Assembly (NCBI RefSeq): GCF_029542785.1
Contig: NC_083371.1
Coordinates: 496,001-560,000 of the forward strand
Direction: 5' to 3'
DNA: 64,000 bases
Source: Malassezia japonica
Taxonomy: Eukaryota > Basidiomycota > Malasseziomycetes > Malasseziales > Malasseziaceae
Below, piece after piece: positions 41,753-52,663 of the stretch. Position 1 is the stretch's first letter. Each line of letters opens with the position of its first letter. The position numbers and the translations under genes were made by a program. Under the pieces are notes generated by a model. The model was given only the letters and a program-made list of their open reading frames with translations. It was not told the DNA's origin and made no database searches.

Positions 41753-43630
41753 ATGTCGAGTCGCCTTGCGTCGCAGCGCCCCATGCCCATTCCCGGGATG
41801 GGGGCGCCTGATATGGAACCCAATGTATCTCACTCACCGATCGAACTCCCTACGCCCCCCGACGAAGTCGCGTTGGGGGCTGACAGCACGCGCCGCCACG
41901 CGTCCGGCAAGGACTCGGCGGGCGTGTTCTATCCCCTGTTTGCCCGTCGCAGCTCGTTTGAGAAGGGCATGACCTCACCACTCGCCTCGCTGTACCGTAC
42001 GCCGCAGTGGGACCACTCGGCGAGCTCTACCTTCCGGTACGCTGGATTCCGCCCCTTTGGCGTGTCCTCTTTCCAGATGTCGGCAGAGCGCCGCAGTGGC
42101 GAGCAGGAAGAGGCCGTCGAGGATACCGACATGTCGGTCGACGACGTCTTCTCCGCTGGCTCGCAGCGCGATGACCGCCGCGTGCGGGTGGCGGACATGG
42201 AGGCCGTCGATCTCCAGGAGCCGAGCCCGGTGCTTGGCCCTCACTACCTGGACCACGAGGACAGCATCCCTCCGCTGGATGCGAGCTCGGCGGGCGGTCG
42301 CGCGCCGGTGCCGGTGCCGAGTGCATCCGGCTCTCTCTCCTCACGCCGCTCGTCGTTCCGCAGCATCGGCTCGCCAGCCGAGTCGGCGGGCCTCGCGATG
42401 ACGCCTGGCCCTAGCTCGCGCCGCGTGCCGTACTCGGTGCCGAGCCGCTCGCCCGGCCCAGTGGGCCCGCTGAGCCACGCGTATGCGATGAGCATGACGC
42501 CCTCGAACGGCGCAAGCCGTGCGCGCGTGCCCCAGTGGGCGAGCTCGCGGAGTGCGCGCCGTACGCCCAGCCGCTCTGTTGCGCTGAGCACGTCGGCCCC
42601 GTCACAGCACGCCATGTTTGCGTTTGACGACGACGAGACGGACGAGGAGTCTGGCTTGCCCGACGACGATGCGACAGAAGACGAAGGCGAGCCATACGAG
42701 CGGCGCCGCAGCTATACGGTCCCCTCGCGCTCGCCCTCGCCACCATACAGCTCCGAGTACGGGTATGAAGACGATGAGGCTGTGACCCGCGCTCGCAGCC
42801 GCAGCCGGCCCCGCGAAGATGCACGCTACGCGTATGCCGGCATGCGTGCCGCGCCACACGGATTCCCCTACGCGCGCAATACACCGCTGGGACAGCCCAC
42901 GCGCCCTGGGATCCGTGCGCACACGCCATACGCGACGTCGCTTCCCGCGCGCGTCGACCGCCACGCGCGTGGCCTTAGCACCTACGAGCCCGGGTGGCCC
43001 GTCGAGGACAGCAAGCAGCGCGCGCAGGTGCAGATGGCCGCGGCTGCGCTGGACCGTCTGTCGATGGCTGCAGACTCGGACGAAAAGCGTGCCGAGGCGT
43101 CGGAGCTGCCGCGGTCCATTGACGAGAGCGACGAGGTGGCTGCGATCCGCGACCGCCTCGGTGGTGCTGCGAACTGCTCGGCATTCATCTCCAAGTTGTG
43201 GCACTTGATGATTAATCCCGACCTCTATGGCAAGTACATTCACTGGAACGAGGGCGGCGACACGATCATTCTGAGCAACGACCCTGAAGTATCGGCTGAA
43301 TTTGCGTCCGAGATCCTGCCCAAGCTTTTCAAGCACGGCAACAATGCGAGTTTCGTGCGGCAGCTGAATCTGTACGGTTTCCAGCGCGTCTCGTCCTCGC
43401 GCCTGCTCGATGCGGCGGAGCTGCAGGCAATTGCGGCCAAAGGCCTCGACCGCGGCGAGCGCACTCCGTTCGACAAGGCACCGACGTCGTATAACACTGC
43501 CACGGAGCTGTACGGTGCCCATTCGAGTTTTGCACACCCCCGTTTCCGGCGAGGGCAAGAGACGTGGCTCGCGAGCATGAAGCCACGCTCCAGCAAGAAG
43601 CCCAAGCGGATAGCCGAGGAAGGAAAGTGA
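41753..43630 (+). CDS. HSF-type DNA-binding transcription factor with C-terminal DNA-binding domain
   Basis: A single exon of 625 residues. The first ~470 residues are disordered (Ser/Arg/Pro-rich with repeated SRSPSP-like and RRTPSRS elements and acidic DDDETDEES). The HSF domain starts near residue 477: AFISKLWHLMINPDLYGKYI, then HWNEGGDTIILSNDPEV, LPKLFKHGNNASFVRQLNLY and GFQRVSSSRLL. A longer wing insertion is followed by FAHPRFRRGQETWL. Classic heat-shock factors carry this domain near the N-terminus followed by a coiled coil; here neither is seen. The paralogous fungal families Sfl1, Skn7 and Mga1 are possible relatives. Direct evidence is only for DNA binding. Confidence 0.9.
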   Translation: MSSRLASQRPMPIPGMGAPDMEPNVSHSPIELPTPPDEVALGADSTRRHASGKDSAGVFYPLFARRSSFEKGMTSPLASLYRTPQWDHSASSTFRYAGFRPFGVSSFQMSAERRSGEQEEAVEDTDMSVDDVFSAGSQRDDRRVRVADMEAVDLQEPSPVLGPHYLDHEDSIPPLDASSAGGRAPVPVPSASGSLSSRRSSFRSIGSPAESAGLAMTPGPSSRRVPYSVPSRSPGPVGPLSHAYAMSMTPSNGASRARVPQWASSRSARRTPSRSVALSTSAPSQHAMFAFDDDETDEESGLPDDDATEDEGEPYERRRSYTVPSRSPSPPYSSEYGYEDDEAVTRARSRSRPREDARYAYAGMRAAPHGFPYARNTPLGQPTRPGIRAHTPYATSLPARVDRHARGLSTYEPGWPVEDSKQRAQVQMAAAALDRLSMAADSDEKRAEASELPRSIDESDEVAAIRDRLGGAANCSAFISKLWHLMINPDLYGKYIHWNEGGDTIILSNDPEVSAEFASEILPKLFKHGNNASFVRQLNLYGFQRVSSSRLLDAAELQAIAAKGLDRGERTPFDKAPTSYNTATELYGAHSSFAHPRFRRGQETWLASMKPRSSKKPKRIAEEGK

Positions 43631-43662
43631 GTGCGTTCATAGTCATGGTACATATAATGAGG

Positions 43663-46470
43663 CTACGAGTTCGTTCCGTACTTTTTCAGCAGGATCGCGG
43701 CCAGGCGCGGCAGCAGCTCACGCGGCGTCTTGGCTGCATTCGCAGGGTCCTTGCGCAGGGCCTGCCACTCGGTGCCGTACCTCGGCTCGGCCACATTAAT
43801 CTTCTCGAGGAGCTGCTCTTGCGCAGCCGTGTCGCCCTGCTTCGCCTGGTCCGTCTCAAACGCGTACCACCAGCCCCAGCCGTCGCCCCAGCCGCGGTTC
43901 GCGGCGAGGGCTTTGTCGAACCAGCTGCGCGCTTGGGCGTGCTTGCCTTCCTGCCAAAAGAGGCGCGCCACCGTGCAGATCACCTCGGCATTGTCGCCCG
44001 AGCGCCGCAGCGCGTCGGCCGCGCGCGTCTTGCGCGCTGGCTTCGGCTCGAGCCAAATCGAGTCGCTCCACAGGCGGCCCGAGGCGGGGCACGCTTGTAA
44101 GCCACGCGCCAGCATGCTCTTGGCCTGCGGCACGCTGCCGGCACGCAGCTCGATCGCCGCCGACTCGGCCCAGATCTCGTCGCTCTTTTCGTGCGACTTG
44201 CGCGCTTTTTCCATCAGCGCACGCGCACGGATCGCGAGGCCTTCTTTTTCCTCGAGGCGGCTGCTCAGCAGCCAGAGCGGTACAGACATCGGGCAGTGCT
44301 CGCGGCCGGTCGCGTACGCCTCGCGCGCGGCTCGCACTTCGGGTGCACGGTCGCTCGCGGCCGACGCGAGCTGCTCATGCAGCTGGCCGTGGACCATGTG
44401 CAGCTTGTCGGCTTTCGGGAAGCGGCCGAGCGCCTCTTGCACAAGCGCCAGACCGTCGCTGAGCGACCCATTCACGCGCTCAAACTGCACGCTCTTGAGC
44501 CACACGCGCACCGAGTCGACCTCTTTGCGCGCGCGCGCAAGAAGCATGGCGGCCGCCTTCTTCTCGCCTTGCTCAGCTTCGAGGTCGGCAGCCGCGAGCG
44601 AGATGGCCTCGGAGCCGATGTTGTGGTCAAAGGCGCGGATGAGCACCTGGCGCGCGCCTTGCACGTCTCGCGCAAGCTGCTTCTCTTTGGCATACATCAG
44701 CCAAAGTGCCTCGGCCTTCGGGCAGCTCGACACGGCGCGCTCGAGGAGCGCCTCGAGCGTGGCCGGCGTGCCGTGGCGCTTCTCCAGCACAGAAGCTTCT
44801 TGCCAGATTCCGAGCTCGTCGGGGAACTCGTGCAGCGCACACGAGTAGATCGCACGCGCCGTCTCGGGGTAGCCCTGCTCGAGGGCACCTTGCGCGTCTT
44901 CGACCCAGACACGACTGCGATCTTCTGGGTCAATGTCGATGTATACGGTCGCGCGGATGATCGCTGCACAGGTCAGCGGCGAGCCCTCACGCTCGACCTG
45001 TTCGGCCTCACGCAGCCACTGCTCGCGCGAAAGCACTGCACCGGCCTTTTCAAGAGACGCGACAGCCGACGCGACCGTCTTGTCGACGCGCTCTGCGGAC
45101 TCGCCCATCTGCTCGATCAGGCGCGAAGCCGCAATCCAGATTTCGTGTGACGTGGGAATGGTGCGCCGTGCCTTGTTCAGCACGCTCTTGGCCTCTTGTG
45201 GCGCAGAGAGACGCGCAAGCGTGAGCCAGAGCTCGACACTCATAGGGATCGCCTCGACGGCGCCTGCGAGCAGGATACGTGCGTCCTCCGGCGACTCTTC
45301 GAGGTTCACGAGCTCCTTCCAGAGCTTCACCGAGTTGGGAATGTGCTCGAGCGCCTTGCGCAGTACGCGCTTCTTGCTCTCTGGGTCGGTCTCGAGCTGC
45401 TCGGCACGCAGCCAGATGTTCACTGACTGACTCAGGTACTGGATGGCTTTGGCCAGGATCACCTTGGCATTGTCGACGGTGTTGAGACGTGCGCTCTCCA
45501 GCCACACGTCCTCGCTCTTGGGGCACTGCTCGCAGCCCTGCTGGATGACCTTTCGTGCAACGGCCATCTTGCCCGCCACCTCTTCGAGACGCGCAGCAGC
45601 GATCCAGCCCGGGGCGTGCTTTGGGTTCGTCTTGATGACCGAGTCAAGCAAACTCCGTGCCTTTTTGATGTCGCCAATCTCGACATCCGATTTGACCGAA
45701 ATGCCCGAAAGCTCGGTGAGATAGCCTTTGGGATCAATCGAGGACGACATGCCGGATGCCGCGATTGCACTGCTCGACGACGCCTGGTCGAGTTGGTGCG
45801 AAAAGACCTTGTTGCGTGCCTCGCCGATCTCGGTCAGCGAGCTCATCGTGCCGCCGACAGCGCTCTGTGTGCCATCCATGTCGACATCCGCCGCCTCGTT
45901 CTGCACCTGGTTCCGATCGCGGTTGCCGACCAGGACGCTGTCCGGCAGCGCATAGGTGCGGTTGTCACGACTCTCGCGCAGCGACGCGGCCTTGCGGCGC
46001 TTGGCAGTGAGGTTACCGGGCTCGGGCAGCGCCGCCCATTCCTCCGCACTTACGGAGGTGAGGTTGCGCTTCAGGTCGGCAAACTGCGCTTGGATCTTGG
46101 GCGTGCGTGCACGCTCCTCCTCGAGCTCGGCACGTTCGCGCGCCTCGCGCTGCTTGCGGCGGCGCTCGTCCATCTGCTGGTCGACGCTATCCCAGATGCG
46201 GTCCGCCTCCTCGTCATCACGCTCGTACACGGCCGAAGCAAACAGGCCACTCTCCTCTTCGGGATCCTGGTAGCGCTCCTCGTCCTCCTCGTCTTCCTCG
46301 CCACGCTTCGCACGCGCCGCAGCCACCGCCTCGTCTGACGGGCCCTCGCGTGCAGGGCCGATATCCGAGCGGGTCGTGAATCCGCTCGCACCACGACCTA
46401 GACCAGCGACGTACCCCGCCGGGGCCGGCTGCGAGAGGAACGCCAGCTTGTTCGGCTTGCCGGACGCCAT
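43663..46470 (-). CDS. PRP6: U5 snRNP splicing factor Prp6
   Basis: A single exon of 935 residues. The N-terminal PRP1 domain (LSQPAPAGYVAGLGRGASGF, RYQDPEEESGLFASAVYERD, ADRIWDSVDQQMDERRRKQR) is followed by about 20 HAT/TPR repeats (APGWIAAARLEEVAGKM, CEQCPKSEDVWLESARL, HIPNSVKLWKELVNLEE). Prp6 bridges U5 and U4/U6 in the tri-snRNP. The start MASGKPNKLAFLSQPAP is used; four more codons upstream exist. In a genome with so many tiny introns this factor is a central part of the machinery. It is divergent from HRQ1, 35 bases apart. Confidence 0.95.
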   Translation of the reverse strand: MASGKPNKLAFLSQPAPAGYVAGLGRGASGFTTRSDIGPAREGPSDEAVAAARAKRGEEDEEDEERYQDPEEESGLFASAVYERDDEEADRIWDSVDQQMDERRRKQREARERAELEEERARTPKIQAQFADLKRNLTSVSAEEWAALPEPGNLTAKRRKAASLRESRDNRTYALPDSVLVGNRDRNQVQNEAADVDMDGTQSAVGGTMSSLTEIGEARNKVFSHQLDQASSSSAIAASGMSSSIDPKGYLTELSGISVKSDVEIGDIKKARSLLDSVIKTNPKHAPGWIAAARLEEVAGKMAVARKVIQQGCEQCPKSEDVWLESARLNTVDNAKVILAKAIQYLSQSVNIWLRAEQLETDPESKKRVLRKALEHIPNSVKLWKELVNLEESPEDARILLAGAVEAIPMSVELWLTLARLSAPQEAKSVLNKARRTIPTSHEIWIAASRLIEQMGESAERVDKTVASAVASLEKAGAVLSREQWLREAEQVEREGSPLTCAAIIRATVYIDIDPEDRSRVWVEDAQGALEQGYPETARAIYSCALHEFPDELGIWQEASVLEKRHGTPATLEALLERAVSSCPKAEALWLMYAKEKQLARDVQGARQVLIRAFDHNIGSEAISLAAADLEAEQGEKKAAAMLLARARKEVDSVRVWLKSVQFERVNGSLSDGLALVQEALGRFPKADKLHMVHGQLHEQLASAASDRAPEVRAAREAYATGREHCPMSVPLWLLSSRLEEKEGLAIRARALMEKARKSHEKSDEIWAESAAIELRAGSVPQAKSMLARGLQACPASGRLWSDSIWLEPKPARKTRAADALRRSGDNAEVICTVARLFWQEGKHAQARSWFDKALAANRGWGDGWGWWYAFETDQAKQGDTAAQEQLLEKINVAEPRYGTEWQALRKDPANAAKTPRELLPRLAAILLKKYGTNS

Positions 46471-46505
46471 GGAGAAGAGCAAGGAGCACGTGATGTGGAG
46501 GGAGG
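46471..46505. promoter_or_regulatory. 35-base divergent gap PRP6 / HRQ1 with CACGTGAT
   Basis: CACGTG lies at 46487-46492 in the middle of the gap. At most a single factor could sit here. Confidence 0.45.
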
Positions 46506-49500
46506 ATGGCCGGTGCGACGATGGCGGCCCAAGCGGCGCAGGCGCCGTGGCCGGCGCCTTTGGAGGAGCTGGGGAAGACGTTCAAGGTACGAGGAGGCTC
46601 TTATTTAGGCGGTGAATACTGTATACACGTTCTGCTCTGCACACAAGCAACTTGTGACCTCGTTCGACACACTCAAGTCGAGCGTCCAGGCACTGACCAA
46701 GCGGTATGTCACACAGCTGACGCAGGCCACTCGAGGTCGACGATATCGCCAAGATGAAGGCAGTATGCCCGGATCTGATCGAATTTGCCTATGTGCCAAC
46801 AGCAAGCTTACACACTGAGGAGAGCGATCCGAAACGCAGGCGGACCGACGACGATTTGTACGAGCTGCCGGGTCAGGTAGCGCCGCAGTACACGCTCCTC
46901 TTTGAGTTTACCGACCGATCGGTCGATACGTCCAAAGCGACGGGGAAGCGGGTGCTCAATGTCAAAAGAGGTGCGTCACAAAAAGAAACGATTCGCGTGA
47001 TTGGCCGACGGAACGACATGTTTGAGCGCGCAATGAACACGATGCTCTGCGCATGCGAGGAAGCGGTACGTTTCTCTGCTTATCCAGAGCACCGATCCGC
47101 TGGTTCTAGTGATGGAGGCAGCACAAAAGTATGTGCCGGTACGCCCAGGCGAAGTTCCGCTGGACCACGAGCGGAGGACGCAGCGGGAGCGACTCGATGC
47201 ATGGGCACTCGATCCTGCATCCAAGCCGAGCGTCGCACAAATCCTGGCTGAACTCAAGGAGCAGCCATGGTGGCGCGAACAGATTGTGCCTGGTGGTCGC
47301 CGCACATTTCCAGCGCGGCCGGCCATCTATCTTGATCCGGAGCCTGCACTCGACGACGAAACGGCCACGGCGCTCAAGCAGGCGCACGGGATCTCGCAGC
47401 TGTACCGGCACCAGGCGCTTGCTGTGAATGCGTATCGCCGAGGCAAAAACGTCGTGGTATGCACAGGCACCTCGTCGGGAAAGTCGCTTGTCTACCAAAT
47501 TCCCATCGCGAGTGCACTTTCCCAGGACCCCGAGGCGACGGCCATGTGCATCTTTCCGACCAAGGCGCTATCTCAAGACCAGCTGCAATCGATGCACCGC
47601 CTCTTTTTTGCGTATACCTCGCTTGGGGGTGCATCAATCGCTACATACGACGGTGATACGCCTCGCGAGGAGCGCCGAGCAATTCGCGAATCTGTGCGTG
47701 TGCTCTTTACAAATCCAGACATGCTGCACCAGTCCATTCTTCCCCATGAAGAAATGTGGCGCCGCTTCTTTCGGGGTCTGCGTATCGTCGTGGTGGACGA
47801 GCTGCACGTCTATTCGGGCATTTTTGGGACGCATGTTGCGTTAATTTTGCGGCGCTTGCGCAGAGTGTGCACGGCGCTCGGCAACCCCAACGTGCAATTT
47901 GTGAGCTGCAGTGCAACCATTGCCAACCCTGCCACGCACATGGCGTCACTCCTTGCGCTGTCTGAAGACTCGATCGCAGTTGTCGACGAGGACGGGTCGC
48001 CATGTGGTTGCAAAGAATGGGCCGTGTGGAACCCACCGGAAATCGATCCCGACGGACTTGGCGGAGCGCGTGTCAGCTCGTACACCGAGGTGTCACAACT
48101 CTTTCGGCACCTCATTCTGCATGGCCTGCGCACGATCGTCTTTGCCAAGGTCCGGCGGACATGCGAGATTATTGTGAGACAGGTCCGCGAAGACCTCGCG
48201 CGCGATGGGCACACGGACCTCGCACAGCGTGTGCATGGCTACCGCTCGGGCTACTCGGCCGCCGACCGCCGCCAGCTCGAGCAGCAAATGTTTTCCGGCG
48301 ACATTCTTGGCCTAGTCGCCACGTCAGCTCTAGAGCTTGGCGTGGATATCGGCAGCCTGGATGCCGTCATCATGTTTGGCATGCCGTACTCAGCCGCGAG
48401 TATGTGGCAGCAAGCGGGCCGTGCAGGCCGGCGGCAACACGATGCACTCGTTGTCTTGCTCGCCGAGCCATTCTCGGTGGACCAGTACTACATGCGCAAT
48501 CCAGAGCTGATATTTACGCAGCCCCATGCGCCACTGTGGGTGGACACTCAGAATGAGTTTGTCCTCTCGTCACATATTCAGTGCGCTGCCCTCGAGGTGC
48601 CGATTGAGGTGCACGAAGACACGGCCTTTTTCGGGCCCCGCCTCGACGCACTTGCGCTGCAGCAGCTTGAAAAAGATGCAGCTGGGTTCTACCACTACAC
48701 AGATACAAGCGGCACACAGCCTGCCAAGTCCATCTCCATTCGAGGAGCGCGCCAAGAAACATACAAGTATGTCGATACCAACACCGGCGCTGTCCTCGAA
48801 GAAGTCGAGGTGGAACGTGTATTCTTTGAAGCCTTTCAAGGCGCTGTATTTTTACATCAAGGCACGACGTACATCTGCCAGGATGTATTGCATGACCACA
48901 ATGTCGCACTACTTGCGCGTGCCGACGTCATGTACCATACACGTCCCCGCGATCTGACCGACACAGATGCGACACAGACATGGCGGATTCGTACGCTCGA
49001 GCACGCCCATCTGCTCGCTTACTATGGCCAGGTAACGCTCACGTCGCGCGTCTGGGGCTACTACAAGGTCGACCGCCGCGCAAACATTCTCGACACGGTC
49101 GAAGTCGACTCGCCGCCCATGGTCCGCTCGACCAAAGGGCTCTGGATCGATGTGCCATGGTCGATTATCGAGCAGATCGCCGAGCACGGCATCAATGCAC
49201 CAGCCGCGATCCATGCCGCGGAGCATGCCATTTTGAGCCTGACACCGCTGTTTGTAGCGAGCGGCTCGGACGACGTGCGTACGGAATGCAAAGTTCCTCG
49301 CCGCGAGATCGGCGACAAGAAGCAGCCGACGCAGCGCAAGCGCCCATCGCGCTTGATCTTTTACGACAAGCCCGGGAACGATGCTGGAATCTGCGCACAA
49401 GTCTTTCAGCATCTCGATGCACTACTACGCATTGCGCTATCGGTCATTGAAAAGTGCCCGTGCCCCGACGGGTGTCCCGGCTGTATCGAGACACCATCGT

Positions 49501-49760
49501 GTGCCGGCGACGCCGTCTCGTCCAAAGTCGGTGCCGGAGCCGTGCTGCGTGGCCTGCTCGACCAGCCGGTCTTTGGCGAGCACGATCCAGTGCACTACGA
49601 GGAAGGCCACGCGGCTCGGCAGCTGGGCCAAACGGATGCACTACTACATACGCTTTGCTCGCCGGAGCCGGTGCCGATGCGCGACGACTCTATTACAGTG
49701 GAGCAAGTCGTGGAAGAAGCGATGGTCGCACGGCCATGGCCACGAAACGCGCATAGATGA
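46506..49760 (+). CDS. HRQ1: RecQ4-like DNA helicase Hrq1
   Basis: Four exons give 1062 residues; introns are at 46587-46608, 46704-46725 and 47066-47087 (all 22 nt). The Hrq1 N-terminus (WPAPLEELGKTFKAVNTVYT, then FCSAHKQLVTSFDTLKSSVQ) appears only after splicing. The helicase core has CTGTSSGKSLVYQIP (Walker A), VVDELHVYSGIFG (Walker B), FVSCSATIANP, TSALELGVDIGSLDAV and QQAGRAGRRQHDALVV. The C-terminal DUF1998-like zinc cluster is CPCPDGCPGCIETPSC. Hrq1 acts in crosslink repair and telomere maintenance. The first intron ends TTATTTAG, the weakest acceptor seen here. The stop lies five bases from the convergent gene. Confidence 0.94.
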
Positions 49761-49765
49761 TGTAC

Positions 49766-50504
49766 CTAGTTCCACGCATCGCGCTGGAGCGCAAGCGTCT
49801 GCGCGAGCGCCGTCCAGCCGTCTGCATCAGTCGCTTCGACGAGGTGTGTATTAGAGCGCGCAGACACGGCGTGCTGCTTGTACGCCGCAAGCACCGCATC
49901 GGCCTTGACGCCCGAAGAGGTCACGCCCGGTACAAACGCCACGACAAGCGTGTCGACCTGACGAGCGAGTTGCTCTAGGCGTGTGCAATACGACGCCAGC
50001 TCTTCGCCCTGGTTCGCCTCGCCGTTCCACAGCGAGGCATAGCCATTCTCGTTGACAATTACGAGCTCAACATGGCACTGGCACTGCAGAGCTCGCGCGA
50101 GCATGGCACGCCCCTCGGCGGTCGAATACGGCAGCGTGCGCAGCGTTTCAACGCCCGGCAGCGCCGGCTTCTCGCCCGAGGGCGAGCAGATAAGAGCGTG
50201 TACCTGGAACAGCACCTGGAGCTGTGCTAGAAGCCCATCGACGTTATTCTGCAAAGCACCGTTGTGCGTAAGCTCGTTTTTCAGCTCCGTATCCACCGGA
50301 AAAGAGAGGCTCAGTGTGGGGTTCTATGTGAGCGCAGCAACACACCTTTCCGCTGCGCTTTTTCGGCGCACCAGCTTGCCCCCCATCCAATTTATTTTCG
50401 GAGCGTGTCCAGCGCCAAACTGCCGCACCCACCACGGCCGCTAGGCCGACGGCCAACAGCGCGGCGCGCACCGGTCTCGGCGAACGTCCCTGCGCCGGGG
50501 GCAT
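49766..50504 (-). CDS. Single-pass membrane protein, possible Pex22
   Basis: Two exons (50504-50346, 50323-49766; 22-nt intron, GTGTGT donor) give 238 residues. A short positive N-terminus (MPPAQGRSPRPVR) is followed by a membrane segment (AALLAVGLAAVVGAAVW) and a basic stretch. Then comes an alpha/beta cytosolic domain (NPTLSLSFPVDTELKNEL, LQCQCHVELVIVNENG, LVVAFVPGVT). This order and length match Pex22, the peroxisomal anchor of the E2 enzyme Pex4, but the sequence signature is weak. Another single-anchor protein is possible. HRQ1 converges with only five bases between stops. Confidence 0.5.
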
Positions 50505-50561
50505 CTCGTGTGGAGGTGAAAGCAGAGTGGAGACAGCTACGTACAAGTTATCAAAAGACGT

Positions 50562-52427
50562 TTACTCCTTGTAGGTCGGAACCCACATCTGGCTGTTGAT
50601 CCAGTCGTGGAGTTCCTTGTCGGAGAGCTTGGCGGTGAAGCCGTCGTCACCGGCAAGGCCCTGCTTGTTGATGAGCTTGATGCAGCGCTGTGCAATCTGG
50701 TTGGAAATCTCGCGGACGCGCTCGAGCTTGGGGTAGATGCGGCCCTCTTTCTTCTCCTCCTCGGTCATTGAGTCGGCGAGGGCCAAAGCGGACGCGGTAA
50801 TGACGTCGTCCGTGATGTGGCGCGCCTTGGACAGGGCACCCGCAAGGCCCAGACCCGGGAAAATGTAAAAGTTGTTGCCCTGGTCCGCGAAGCGGGTCTT
50901 GCCCTTGAAGTCGACATTGTCGAAGGGCGAGCCAGCGGCAAAGATCGCCTTGCCATCCGTGAAGCGCAGTGCCTCCTCAAAGGTGCACTCCGACTTGGCC
51001 GTGGGGTTGCTGAGCGGGAAGACGATCGGGCGCTCGTTGTATTGCGCCATCTTCTTCAGCACGCCCTCGCTGAAGGTGCCGGGGACGGTCGAGAGACCAA
51101 AGATGACGGTCGGCTTGACGTAGTCAACAATGTCCTCGAGTTCCTTGAACTGCTTGTCGTCGTTGTCCTCGCGCGCAAAGTACTCCTTGTGCGACGCGAG
51201 CTTGTCACCACGGTTCTTGGTAATGAGACCCTTGGAGTCGGTGGTCCAGACGCGGCTGCGCGCCTCCTCCTCCGACATGCCGTGGATCTGGAAGAAGGAC
51301 ATGAGCTGCTTCGCAACACCGATCGCGGCCGAGCCGGCACCGACCATCAGAATGCGCTGGTCGATCAGGTCCTTGCCCGAAGCAGCGGAGCCCATGCGTG
51401 CGGCGTTGATAAAGCCACCGAGAATCACGGCACCAGTACCCTGAATATCGTCGTTGAACATCGGGTACTTGTTCTTGTACCGATCAAGGAAAAGGAAAGC
51501 GTGCTCACTGCTCCAGTCTTCAAACTGGATGATGAGGTTGGGGTACTTCTTGTGCAGCTCATACATGACCTCGTCCACAAACTCGGCCAGCTCCTCAGTG
51601 CTGGGACGCTTGCGGCGCAGGCCAAGGTACAGGGGGTCCTCGCGGTGCTCTTCGTTGTCGGTACCCACGTCGATCACGATCGGCATCGTGGACTGGGGGT
51701 GCACACCCGCACCCGCCACGTACAGAGAGAGCTTGCCGATCGAGATACCCAGGCCGTTCCAGCCAAGGTCACCGAGACCGAGGATGCGCGATCCGTCAGT
51801 GATCACCGCAATGCGCGGCACGTCTTGCGGGCGCGGCCAGTTGGAGACGCACTCGGCGACCGAGCCCTTGTCATCGATGGTGAGCGTCAGGCCCTCGGGA
51901 CGACGGAACATGTGCGAAAACTTCTGGCAGGCCTCGCCGACGACCGGAGTGTAGACCAGCGGCAGCGTCGAGCGCATGTTCTTGAGGATGTACGCGTAGA
52001 AAAGGCGCTCGTTGCGCTGGCGCAAGTTGGCGAGGGCAATATGCTTCTGGAAGCTAGTCGACTTGGTCGAGATCTGGTGCTCGACACGCTTCAGCTGCTG
52101 CTCCATCGTCTGCACCGACGGGGGCAGAAGGCCACGGAGGCCCATTCGCTGGCGCTCCTCCTTGGTGAAGCCAGTACCTGGTAGTGAGTCGTTTGCCCGT
52201 CACCTACCCTTGTTCGTGTAGATGTCACGGAGGCAGGCAGCACCACCGTACTCGTGCTGGTCGATCGAGTAATGGACCGCGTCTTGTTTCGCATCGGGTG
52301 TGGCCTGATCAGACGAGTGTACCCAACGGCGACATAGGTATGAGCCATGATTCACACAACGCCATGGCAGACCCATATGCTTAGCGCACAGGGCCTGCAC
52401 AGGTCTACTTACCTGAACGCTCTGCAT
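50562..52427 (-). CDS. MAE1: NAD(P)-dependent malic enzyme
   Basis: Two exons (52427-52208, 52177-50562; 30-nt intron with GTAGGT donor) give 611 residues. Malic-enzyme motifs are RDIYTNKGTGFTKEERQRMG (across the intron), VYTPVVGEACQKFS, TDGSRILGLGDLGWNG, the signature FNDDIQGTGAVILGG, LMVGAGSAAIGVAKQL and FPLSNPTAKSECTFEEAL. It converts malate to pyruvate and CO2. The N-terminus (MQSVQVSRPVQALCAKHMG, then RRWVHSSD) is basic and acid-free, suggesting mitochondria. A GTAAGT right after MQSVQ could be another donor, so the first ~45 residues are uncertain. It is head to head with MDH1. Confidence 0.93.
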
Positions 52428-52663
52428 CGTAATTTAGCCACCAAAGAAGCGGGTAGGGGACAGGATACTTCGCAGAGAAGTTTGTGATTCGGCAGCCGAG
52501 TCACCGTAGGATTCCCCCAGATTACGCAAGCATGCGTCTCGCACAGAGCCGGTCTGTGCGAGGCCACGTTTCAAGCACGTGCTGTAGTTCCGGGGCAGGC
52601 CGGCACGCTGCGCCAGGGCGGCGAACGGACGGGCCGGAGATCAGAGCGATCTTCCTCACCATC
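52428..52663. promoter_or_regulatory. Shared promoter of malic enzyme and malate dehydrogenase
   Basis: A 236-base gap between two divergent genes that use malate. It contains CACGTG at 52576-52581. Confidence 0.6.
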
